DNA from: CAYNLK01 sp964398055
GTDB taxonomy: Bacteria; Chloroflexota; Anaerolineae; 4572-78; J111
Reading direction: 5' to 3'
NCBI GenBank assembly: GCA_964398055.1
Contig: CAYNLK010000047.1
Span: forward strand, 1-46,508
DNA length: 46,508 nucleotides
Numbering within the stretch: position 1 is the first letter of the stretch; each line of letters opens with the position of its first letter. The translations under genes were made by a program, and so were the position numbers. Shown one piece after another: positions 1 to 7,322 of this stretch. The notes below the pieces were generated by a model. The model ran no database searches. It was not told the DNA's origin and saw only the letters and a program-made list of their open reading frames with translations.

Positions 1-1
1 C

Positions 2-715
2 TCCTGTAAACTTATTCTGTTGTTAATGTGTCAACCGATTTCTGAACCATCCCCTTTATTGGAACGATATTATGCCATTGATTACTCCGGCCTGGGTATT
101 GTCGGCGCGCCGCCGCCAAAAGGTCTCTATCCCGACGTTCACGTCAGTCGGGTGAAAGAAGCAGCTACAGTATACCAAACCATTGTGGCCCCCACTATTG
201 AATTGGTCAGCCCCATCCCGGAAAAGGTGGCCTTATTGCGGGTCGAAATCCGTGACGTCGAGGAACGTCGCCTGGTCACCGTCATCGAAATTCTGTCGCC
301 GGCCAACAAGCAGGGGCCGGGCTTTGACGAGTACGTCAAAAAGCGTACCGCTCTGCTACAAACCTCAACCCATCTCCTCGAGCTCGACCTGCTGCGCGGC
401 GGTGAGCGCATCCCACTCATCGGTGGCGAATTGCCCCCGGCCCCTTACTACGTCTTCCTCAGCCGCTTTACCCATCGTCCTTACACCGAAATCTGGCCTC
501 TCTCTCTGCGTGAGCCGCTGCCGGTCGTACCCGTCCCGCTGCTGCCGCCCGACGCCGATGTACCGCTCGACCTGCAAACCGCGATTGACGCCTGTTTTGC
601 CATCGTTCGCTACCACGAGCGCCTGCTTGACTACAGCCAACCACCCCCGCCGCCGTCGCTCAATCCCGAAGATTTAGCCTGGATCAGGTCAGTTTTGCAG
701 GTTGAAGTTGAGTAA
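2..715 (+). CDS. DUF4058 family protein, 5'-truncated by the window edge
   Basis: The reading frame is open from base 2, so the true start probably lies upstream; the first internal ATG is at 26. The visible part matches the C-terminal two thirds of DUF4058 proteins as I know them: a YPDVHV segment, the VTVIEILSPANK block, a KR..LL..STHLLELDLLRGG block, then WPLSLREPLP and DVPLDLQTAID, ending with a Pro-rich PPPPPSL.PEDLAW tail. Family members are usually somewhat longer and start with an SPFPGMDPYLE-like segment, which is absent here. The function of DUF4058 is unknown; the proteins are common in Chloroflexota, Cyanobacteria and Planctomycetes, often in many copies. No partner gene is visible. 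The gene ends 158 bp before polA. Confidence 0.85.
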   Translation, partial: SCKLILLLMCQPISEPSPLLERYYAIDYSGLGIVGAPPPKGLYPDVHVSRVKEAATVYQTIVAPTIELVSPIPEKVALLRVEIRDVEERRLVTVIEILSPANKQGPGFDEYVKKRTALLQTSTHLLELDLLRGGERIPLIGGELPPAPYYVFLSRFTHRPYTEIWPLSLREPLPVVPVPLLPPDADVPLDLQTAIDACFAIVRYHERLLDYSQPPPPPSLNPEDLAWIRSVLQVEVE

Positions 716-777
716 TTCAGTTGCATACCGTGGCAATCTGACAAAATTATGCCGCCTACCGATTGAACCGCCGAAAA

Positions 778-810
778 TGCTGAAACTGCTGAAACTGCTG
801 AAACTGCTGA
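778..810. repeat. 9-bp tandem repeat (TGCTGAAAC, about 3.7 copies)
   Basis: Three perfect copies of TGCTGAAAC followed by a partial fourth lie in the short gap between the DUF4058 gene and polA. No coding or terminator role is visible. It belongs with the other short tandem repeats found between genes in this window (36038, 40788). Confidence 0.85.
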
Positions 811-873
811 ATTCCTACCTTTTCTCAGCGTTTTCAGAAAACTCGGTGACTTCAGCGATTAAGGAGCAAGAGT

Positions 874-3738
874 ATGCCCAAACCTAAGACGCTCGTCCTC
901 ATCGATGGCCATGCCCTGGCCTACCGGGCCTATTTTGCCATGCAAAACACCGGTATGAGCACCCGCAGCGGCGAGCCAACCTTTGCCATCTACGGCTTCA
1001 CCAACATGCTGCTGGCCGTCTGGAAAGAGCACGAGCCGGACTATTTCATCGTCACCTTTGACAAAGGTGATACCTTCCGCCACCAGATGTACGGCGACTA
1101 TAAGGCCACCCGCGACAAAATGCCCGACGATCTGAGCAGCCAGATCAGCCGCATCGAGCAGGTGGTGCGCGCCTTCAATATGCCTGTATTCACCAAAGAC
1201 GGTTATGAAGCGGACGACCTGCTGGGGACGCTGGCCCACCAGGCTGCCGCCCAGGGCATCGAAACCCTCATCGTCACCGGCGACCGGGACGCCTTTCAAC
1301 TGGTCGGCCCCCACATCAAGGTCGTTTATCCGGGCGGCCAAAACCGCTTCAACGAGCGCATCATTTATGACGAAGCTACGGTCGAGGAGCGCTACGGCCT
1401 GACCCCCACCCAACTGATCGAACTCAAAGGACTGACCGGCGATAGCAGCGACAACATTCCCGGCGTCAAGGGTATTGGCGAAAAGGGCGGGGCTAAATTG
1501 ATCCAGGAATTTGGCACATTGGAAGGCATCTATGCCAACCTGGACAAAATTCCGGCCGGAACTCGGGCCAAACTGGAAGCGGAACGAGACAGCGCCTTTT
1601 TGTCGCGGGATTTGGGCCGGATCGTCACCGCTGTACCGGACGTGAATCTGAATCTTGAGGCCGGCAAAACCCGTGATTTCGACCTGGTCGAAGTGGCCAA
1701 CCTTTTTGTCGAGCTGGAGTTCAACACCATCTTCAACCGCATCCCCGGCGCGCCGGAGGACAAGTCGCCCAAGGATATCGCCCGGGTCAAGCCAGCCAAA
1801 GGGATTGAACTCACCCCACCTGACGGTCGCTATCTGGCTGTAGACACGCCCGCCAAACTAGCCGAGTTGGTCGCCAAATTGCAGCAGAGCCGGCGCCTGG
1901 CCGTCGATGTGGAAACCGACAGCACCGATGAAGTTCAGGCCAGGCTGGTGGGCATTGCCATCACCCCGGCCCCCGGCGAGGGCTACTACATTCCGGTCGG
2001 CCACAGCGGCCCGGCCCAACCAAAATCTGAGGCCCAACCTACCCTATTTGACCTGCCAAGCCAACCTCACCCCCTCCCCTCTGCCCCCCTGCCCCCCAGC
2101 TCCCCTGCGGCCCCTCCCCAATTAGAACTATCCGCCGTTCAAACTGCCCTGGCCCCCATCCTGGCCGATCCGGCGATCACGAAATATATGCACAACGCCA
2201 AATTCGATATGACCGTGCTGGAACGGCACGGCCTGCCGGTGGAGCCGCCGATTTTCGACACGATGATCGCCTCGTGGTTGGGTCACAACGCCGAAGGCGC
2301 CCGCCACGGCTTGAAAGAGCTGGCCCGGGAAAAACTCAACGTGCAGATGACCGAAATCAGCGAACTGATCGGCAGCGGTAAAAAGCAGGTGACGATGGAC
2401 CAACTGCCCGTCGAGCAGGTGACGCCTTACGCCGCGGCCGATGTCGATATGACGCTGCGCCTGGTCGAGCCGGTGGAGCAGCCGCTGCGCCAGAACGACA
2501 AGCTTCGCCGCATCTTTGAAACGTTGGAACTGCCGCTGATTTACGTCCTCAAAGACATGGAGCTGGCCGGCATCAAGCTGGATGTCGCGGCCCTGGCCCA
2601 GATGTCGCAGGAGTTGGCCGGGCGGTTGGGCGAGTTGGAAGCGGAAATTCAGCAGTTGGCCGGGCTGGCCTTCAACATCAACTCCACCCAGCAGCTTTCC
2701 GACGTGCTCTTTGGCAAATTGGGTCTGCCCGCCGAAGGGCTGAAGAAAACCAAGAGCGGCCATTACTCCACCGCGGCCGGCGTGCTGGAAAGTTTGCAGG
2801 GCCGGCACCCGATCATCGACCTGATTTTGGAACAGCGCACCCTGGCCAAGCTGCAAAGCACTTACGTCGACGCCCTGCCGGGGCTGGTCAATCCGCAGAC
2901 CGGCCGGGTGCACACCAACTACAACCAGATTGGCATCTCCACCGGCCGGCTGTCGAGCAGCAACCCCAACCTGCAAAACATCCCCATCCGCACCGACCAG
3001 GGCCGGGAGATTCGCCGGGCCTTTGTGGCCGAACCGGGCCATCGCCTGATCTCGGCCGACTACTCCCAGGTAGAGCTGCGCATCCTGGCCCACATTGCCC
3101 AGGATGAGGGGCTGCTGCGGGCCTTTGCCCACGACGAAGATATCCACGCCTCGACCGCGGCGGCAGTATTGGGACTGCCCATCGAGCAAATCGACAAATA
3201 CCAGCGCCGCATTGCCAAAACGGTCAACTTTGGCCTGATCTACGGCCAGACTGCCTTTGGCCTGGCCCAGGCCACCGGGATGAGCCGCGATGAGGCCCGC
3301 GCTTTCATCGAGACCTATTTTGAAAAATATCCCGGCATCAAGCGCTACATCGAGGAAACCAAGAAAATGGCGGCCGAACAGGGTTACGTGGAAACCCTGC
3401 TGGGCCGCCGGCGGGACTTCTCCAAACTAACCGACATGCAAGGCCCGCAGCGGGCTGCGGCCGAGCGGGAGGCGATCAACATGCCCATCCAGGGCACCGC
3501 CGCCGACATCATCAAACAGGCGATGATCGATCTGCACGCCCGGCTGCGGGCGCAGCAACTCCGCAGCCGCCTGCTGCTGCAAGTCCACGACGAGCTGGTG
3601 CTGGAAGCGCCGGAGGAGGAAATCGAAACCACGGTCCGGCTGACGCGCGAGGTGATGGCTTCGGCTTTTGAATTGAGCGTGCCGCTAAAGGTGGAGGTAG
3701 AGGTCGGCCAGAATTGGCTGGAGATGGAGAAGGTTTAG
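874..3738 (+). CDS. polA: DNA polymerase I
   Basis: Replicative gap-filling and repair polymerase, 954 residues. The ATG at 874 is preceded by AAGGAG at 861-866. Domains: 5'-nuclease (about 1-290) with VTFDKGD, YEADDLLG, VTGDRDAFQLV and the helix-hairpin GDSSDNIPGVKG; a 3'-5' exonuclease (about 325-530) that looks catalytically intact, with exo I DVETD (about 345), exo II HNAKFD (about 440) and exo III YAAADVD (about 518); and the polymerase with motif A DYSQVELRI (about 730), motif B RRIAKTVNFGLIYG (about 778) and motif C QVHDE (about 902). Motif B carries Phe at the position that normally discriminates against dideoxynucleotides. Odd: a Pro/Ser-rich low-complexity stretch (residues about 384-418, bases 2022-2125) interrupts the exonuclease domain between exo I and exo II. 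Ends 36 bp before a toxin-antitoxin pair. Confidence 0.98.
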   Translation: MPKPKTLVLIDGHALAYRAYFAMQNTGMSTRSGEPTFAIYGFTNMLLAVWKEHEPDYFIVTFDKGDTFRHQMYGDYKATRDKMPDDLSSQISRIEQVVRAFNMPVFTKDGYEADDLLGTLAHQAAAQGIETLIVTGDRDAFQLVGPHIKVVYPGGQNRFNERIIYDEATVEERYGLTPTQLIELKGLTGDSSDNIPGVKGIGEKGGAKLIQEFGTLEGIYANLDKIPAGTRAKLEAERDSAFLSRDLGRIVTAVPDVNLNLEAGKTRDFDLVEVANLFVELEFNTIFNRIPGAPEDKSPKDIARVKPAKGIELTPPDGRYLAVDTPAKLAELVAKLQQSRRLAVDVETDSTDEVQARLVGIAITPAPGEGYYIPVGHSGPAQPKSEAQPTLFDLPSQPHPLPSAPLPPSSPAAPPQLELSAVQTALAPILADPAITKYMHNAKFDMTVLERHGLPVEPPIFDTMIASWLGHNAEGARHGLKELAREKLNVQMTEISELIGSGKKQVTMDQLPVEQVTPYAAADVDMTLRLVEPVEQPLRQNDKLRRIFETLELPLIYVLKDMELAGIKLDVAALAQMSQELAGRLGELEAEIQQLAGLAFNINSTQQLSDVLFGKLGLPAEGLKKTKSGHYSTAAGVLESLQGRHPIIDLILEQRTLAKLQSTYVDALPGLVNPQTGRVHTNYNQIGISTGRLSSSNPNLQNIPIRTDQGREIRRAFVAEPGHRLISADYSQVELRILAHIAQDEGLLRAFAHDEDIHASTAAAVLGLPIEQIDKYQRRIAKTVNFGLIYGQTAFGLAQATGMSRDEARAFIETYFEKYPGIKRYIEETKKMAAEQGYVETLLGRRRDFSKLTDMQGPQRAAAEREAINMPIQGTAADIIKQAMIDLHARLRAQQLRSRLLLQVHDELVLEAPEEEIETTVRLTREVMASAFELSVPLKVEVEVGQNWLEMEKV

Positions 3739-3774
3739 GTTTTTGGTAAAATTGGGTGCAGAGGAGTAAAAAAG

Positions 3775-4017
3775 ATGGAAAAAACTGTAACATTGAGAGA
3801 AGTTTTGGAACTGGTTAAACAGCTTTCACTGGTAGACAAAGTGCGACTGATCGAACGAATTGCGCCGCAAATTGAACGGGAGCTACCGGTCCCAACGCCC
3901 CGGCCGCGCAAGTCGCTGCGGGGATTGTGGGCAGATTTAGGATCGGCCCCATCAGCCGAGGAGATTGAGGCAATTCGGCGAGAGGAATGGGTCAACTTCC
4001 CGCGGGAGGATATTTAA
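3775..4017 (+). CDS. VapB-like antitoxin (small addiction-module protein)
   Basis: An 80-residue acidic/basic helical protein with GAGGAG at 3761-3766 ahead of its ATG. The N-terminus (LVKQLSLVDKVRLIERIAPQ) has the pattern of small antitoxin-type proteins in Cyanobacteria and Chloroflexota, and the C-terminus (GLWADLGSAPSAEEI..IRREEWVNFPREDI) is the tail usual for antitoxins paired with PIN-domain toxins. Its TAA overlaps the ATG of the toxin by one base (TAATG), the standard coupling in these modules. It would bind and silence the PIN nuclease and repress its own promoter. The partner toxin is broken, so the antitoxin may now be orphaned. The assignment rests on pattern and context. Confidence 0.75.
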   Translation: MEKTVTLREVLELVKQLSLVDKVRLIERIAPQIERELPVPTPRPRKSLRGLWADLGSAPSAEEIEAIRREEWVNFPREDI

Positions 4018-4383
4018 TGCTGCGGGCTGTAGCCGATACCCACACTCTAATCTGGCACCTGTATGCCGACCAACGCTTATCTTCCACGGCTCAGGCCGTG
4101 ATTGAAGAAACTGCCGCCAATGGAGATCAGATTGCTTTCTCATCGATCACGCTGGCTGAGATCATTTACCTGATTGAAAAAAGCCGCATTCCTTCGACAA
4201 CCTTTACGCGTATATTAAATGCCCTTTGATCGGCAGATTGCTCAGGCATTGTCCAACGTTAGTCGAGCTGATGTTCCTGATCTGCCCGATCGTATTATTG
4301 TTGCCACTGCAATGCACTTGGGAGTCCCGCTTATCAGCCGGGATCGGCAAATTCAACTGGCCGCGATAGAGACGATTTGGTGA
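4017..4383 (+). pseudogene. VapC-type PIN-domain toxin, frameshifted and internally deleted
   Basis: The N-terminal half (ATG 4017, stop TGA 4227-4229) carries the PIN start AVADTHTLIWHLYAD with the first acidic residue, and SSITLAEIIYLIEK with a conserved Glu. The C-terminal half lies in the next frame (about 4219-4383) and reads PFDRQIAQALS, VPDLPDRIIVATA, LGVPLISRDRQI, ETIW, which supplies the remaining acidic residues and the family's usual ending. Compared with typical PIN toxins about a dozen residues between RILNAL and PFDRQ are missing. The simplest reading is a small out-of-frame deletion that killed the toxin. The junction reads CTT TGA, which resembles the prfB +1 frameshift site, but no upstream Shine-Dalgarno-like stimulator is present. 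Confidence 0.7.
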
Positions 4384-4394
4384 GGGTCTGGCAA

Positions 4395-5489
4395 ATGGGA
4401 TTACCCCAAACGATGGCCGCGGTGCTCCTGACCGGTCACGGCGGTTTTGACAAATTAGAATACCGGCTGGATGTGCCCGTGCCAACGCCCCAGCCCCACG
4501 AGGTCCTGATCCGGATTGCCGCGGCCGGCGTTAACAACACCGACATCAACACCCGCATCGGCTGGTATTCAAAACGGGTGACCAGCGCCACCAATGTTGG
4601 CGGAGAGGCCGGTTTTGCGCTGGCCAACTCGACCGACGGCGGTTGGACCGGCGAGCCGCTGCAATTCCCCCGGATTCAAGGGGCCGATGCGTGCGGTCAT
4701 ATCGTCGCCGTTGGCGCGGCGGTCGATCCGGCTCGCCTGGGCGAGCGGGTCATCGTTGCCCCCATGATGAGCGCGCCGGTTGGCCACAAACCGTTCGCTT
4801 GCTGGACCTTTGGCTCGGAAGGCGACGGCAGCTTTGCCCAATATGCCGTCGCCCCGGCTGTCGAAACCTACAAAGTTGAGTGCAATTGGAGTGACGCCGA
4901 ACTGGCCTCCATTCCCTGCGCCTATTCGGCCGCCGAAAATGCCCTGCAACGGGCCGGGGTCAAAGCCGGCGAGCGGGTGCTGATCACCGGGGCGTCGGGC
5001 GGGGTTGGTTCGGCCGCGGTGCAATTGGCCAGGCGGCGGGGGGCCGAAGTGATTGCGGTGGCCGGGGCCGCCAAAGCGGCCGGAGTGCAGGCGTTGGGGG
5101 CCGACCAGATCATCCCCCGCGACCAGAACCTGGTCGAGGCGTTGGGTCCGGAAACGGTCGATGTGGTTTTTGACGTGGTGGCCGGGCCGGCCTGGCCGCA
5201 GTTGCTCGAGGTGCTACGCCGGGGCGGACGCTACGCCACGGTGGGCGCGATTGCCGGCCCCCTGGTCGAACTGGATGTGCGCACGCTCTACCTCAAAGAT
5301 TTGACCTTTTTCGGCTGTACCTACCAGGCGCCCGGCCTCTTTGAGAGTCTGGTAGGCTATATCGAGCGAGACGAAATCCGGCCCATCGTCGCGGCCACGT
5401 ATCCGCTCCGCGAGATCGTACGGGCGCAGCAGGATTTTTTGGCCAAAAAGTTCATCGGCAAGTTGGTGCTGATTCCGCCGGAGGATTGA
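4395..5489 (+). CDS. Medium-chain dehydrogenase/reductase (zinc-type alcohol dehydrogenase-like / quinone oxidoreductase)
   Basis: A cytosolic NAD(P)-dependent oxidoreductase of the MDR superfamily, about 364 residues. GAGGG at 4382-4386 favours the ATG at 4395; an ATG at 4413 is the alternative. The N-terminal catalytic domain shows PHEVLIRIAAAGVNNTDIN and the G-D-x-C-G-x-I-V-A-V-G signature. The Rossmann domain has the nucleotide loop ITGASGGVGSAAVQLA and FDVVAGP, and the C-terminus reads GKLVLIP. The second domain resembles quinone-oxidoreductase (QOR) proteins more than zinc alcohol dehydrogenases: the usual catalytic GHE is replaced by IQGADACG and no structural four-cysteine zinc lobe is evident. 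Substrate unknown. It starts only 11 bp after the toxin remnant, so it may be read from the same transcript. No terminator is visible behind it. Confidence 0.88.
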   Translation: MGLPQTMAAVLLTGHGGFDKLEYRLDVPVPTPQPHEVLIRIAAAGVNNTDINTRIGWYSKRVTSATNVGGEAGFALANSTDGGWTGEPLQFPRIQGADACGHIVAVGAAVDPARLGERVIVAPMMSAPVGHKPFACWTFGSEGDGSFAQYAVAPAVETYKVECNWSDAELASIPCAYSAAENALQRAGVKAGERVLITGASGGVGSAAVQLARRRGAEVIAVAGAAKAAGVQALGADQIIPRDQNLVEALGPETVDVVFDVVAGPAWPQLLEVLRRGGRYATVGAIAGPLVELDVRTLYLKDLTFFGCTYQAPGLFESLVGYIERDEIRPIVAATYPLREIVRAQQDFLAKKFIGKLVLIPPED

Positions 5490-5629
5490 CGACACTTTAA
5501 AAAGCATCGGTTGCCCCGAATTCGTGTTGCCAGTTACCGACAGAGCATAGTGCTGAGTCTGCAAGGTTAATTATGTACAAGGGGAAATGTTAGAAAGTTT
5601 TAGCGACAATCCAAAAGAATATGATAAGG

Positions 5630-5735
5630 GTGTGACCAATTTCAGTTGTAGGGGCGTTCGGCAAACGCCCAAATTGGGCCAACCAACCAGGGCGAATGCC
5701 ATTCACCCCTACATTAAAACTCATTTTGGTCACAC
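5630..5735. repeat. 106-bp nested inverted repeat, MITE-like
   Basis: Perfect 10-bp ends GTGTGACCAA (5630-5639) and TTGGTCACAC (5726-5735) enclose a second inverted pair, TGTAGGGG (5647-5654) with CCCCTACA (5706-5713), and two small internal hairpins, GGGCGTT/AACGCCC (5652-5670) and GGGCGAAT/ATTCACCC. The whole unit can fold into one long interrupted stem. It sits in the 355-bp gap between the oxidoreductase and the patatin gene; the rest of that gap shows no ORF. It contains no transposase, so a non-autonomous element or mobile palindrome is likely. The flanks show no obvious target duplication. Confidence 0.7.
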
Positions 5736-5844
5736 CACAATCAAATGACTGGATGCACCGGGTTGGGCAAAGCATCGGCGTCCACGCTCGCCCAATGACT
5801 GGAGTCACTGGCGGCAGTTCAGAATCCTTATGACGGAGGCAAAA

Positions 5845-6996
5845 ATGAAACAGCGAACTCGAGATGAACATCTCTTTGGGCCGGGTCCCAAGCGTATCCT
5901 GGCCCTCGATGGCGGCGGCATTCGCGGGGTGCTGACCCTGGGGTTCTTGCAGCAGGTCGAAACCATGTTGCGCCAGCGGGCCGGCGGCGGCCCCGATTTT
6001 CGCCTGGCTGATTACTTTGATCTGATTGCCGGCACCTCCACCGGCTCGATCATTGCCGCCGGCCTGGCTGTTGGCTTTACGGTTGAGCACCTCCAGGAGA
6101 TTTACCGTTCTCTATCGGAGGAGGTTTTCAAGAAGCCGGTCTGGCGACTGGGAGTCTTTTCCTCCAAATTTCCGCCAGAACCGCTCCAGCAAGCCCTAAG
6201 CAGCTTTTTTGGCGACACCACCCTCGGTAGTGACGATATCAAAACCGGCCTGATGGTGATGACCAAGCGGCTCGATACCGGTAGCCCCTGGGTCATCCAC
6301 AATAACCCCCGCGGCAAGTTTTTTGACTCAGACGGCAGTTGGATCCCCAACAAAGAGTATCTACTGCGCGAAGTGGTGCGGGCCAGCACCGCCGCGCCCC
6401 ACTACTTTGAGCCGGAAAGCATCCGGGTAGCAGCCGATGTGCAAGGCGCCTTTGTGGATGGGGGAGTCAGCCCGTTCAACAACCCGGCCCTGCAAGCCTT
6501 GATGCTGGCCACGCTGAAGGGCTTTGGTCTCAACTGGTCGTTTGGGGCGGATAAATTAATGCTTGTCTCCGTCGGTACCGGCAGCCGCACCCTCCGCCTG
6601 GAACCCAAAAAGGTGCTGACCATGCCGGCGGTAGCCCTGGCCGGCCAATCTGTGCTCTCCATTATGGCCGACTGTGACTGGTTGAACCAGACCATTTTGC
6701 AATGGCTGTCTCGCAGCCCCACGGCCTGGCCAATCGACAGCGAGATCGAGAGTCTTGATGACGACATCCTCGGCGGCGGCGAGCCGCTGCTTCATTACCT
6801 GCGTTATAATGTCCGCTTTGAAAGCGACTGGCTCCAGCGCGAGCTCAATCTCGCCTTTGCTGAAGCCGAGGTCAACAGCCTGTTTGCGATGGACCAGCCC
6901 AAGAATGTAGAAAATTTGGCTCATCTAGGCGCCGCCGCCGGTCTGGCCCAGGTGAAGGAGGATCATTTCCCGACAGCTTTTGACCTGTTCCAATAG
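5845..6996 (+). CDS. Patatin-like phospholipase
   Basis: A serine lipid acyl hydrolase of the patatin family, about 383 residues. The oxyanion-hole motif DGGGIRG lies near residue 20, the nucleophile elbow GTSTG near 63, and the catalytic Asp in VDGGVSPFNNPA near 205. The dyad is therefore complete and the enzyme should be active on phospholipids or other acyl esters. GGAGG at 5835-5839 points to the ATG at 5845; an in-frame ATG at 5830 has no such site. No signal peptide or membrane segment is seen, so it is probably cytosolic. Family members include general lipases and the membrane-degrading effectors of CBASS (CapV); no nucleotide cyclase gene is nearby, so CBASS is not supported. The next gene is a STAND-type ATPase 326 bp downstream, on the same strand but behind its own promoter. 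Confidence 0.92.
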   Translation: MKQRTRDEHLFGPGPKRILALDGGGIRGVLTLGFLQQVETMLRQRAGGGPDFRLADYFDLIAGTSTGSIIAAGLAVGFTVEHLQEIYRSLSEEVFKKPVWRLGVFSSKFPPEPLQQALSSFFGDTTLGSDDIKTGLMVMTKRLDTGSPWVIHNNPRGKFFDSDGSWIPNKEYLLREVVRASTAAPHYFEPESIRVAADVQGAFVDGGVSPFNNPALQALMLATLKGFGLNWSFGADKLMLVSVGTGSRTLRLEPKKVLTMPAVALAGQSVLSIMADCDWLNQTILQWLSRSPTAWPIDSEIESLDDDILGGGEPLLHYLRYNVRFESDWLQRELNLAFAEAEVNSLFAMDQPKNVENLAHLGAAAGLAQVKEDHFPTAFDLFQ

Positions 6997-7089
6997 ACAA
7001 CTCATCGGGCTGCGATCATAAGCCATCAGTTTGATGCCTTGCGGCCTTACGTTTTCAACTCGCCTCAAACCGAAATACGCGCCCCTTAC

Positions 7090-7117
7090 TTGTCACAGTG
7101 TTAAAATCGTTTACAAT
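7090..7117 (+). promoter_or_regulatory. Putative sigma-70 promoter for the STAND ATPase gene
   Basis: TTGTCA (7090-7095), a 16-bp spacer and TACAAT (7112-7117) lie in the 326-bp gap 6997-7322, which is visibly more AT-rich than its neighbours and holds no ORF I trust. Transcription from here would give a leader of about 200 bases before the ATG at 7323, longer than usual, with AAAGGA at 7304-7309 as the only nearby ribosome-binding sequence. Inference from consensus only. Confidence 0.45.
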
Positions 7118-7322
7118 GATAGGGGGGTGATTCGCTCTTGTTCCTCTTATCGAAATCATATTTCCTGTCCACTTCCAAATCACAACTAATCCTACGCTTA
7201 TAAATAGAAATAATTTGGAGAAAATTCCCTCTGTATATATGGCGTAAGTTGCATACAGAGTGAAAGCCGTTGTGGCCAGTACCCAAGCTGATATTGTCGT
7301 CTAAAAGGATGAATTCAGTCCA

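Noticed and set aside
2128..3189. Long minus-strand open frame (353 codons) opposite polA
   Set aside because: Antisense shadow of a well-conserved gene in GC-rich DNA; the composition is typical of such shadows and no family motif is seen.
5845..6996. CBASS with the patatin as CapV effector
   Set aside because: No CD-NTase-like cyclase, E1/E2 or JAB gene is in the neighbourhood.
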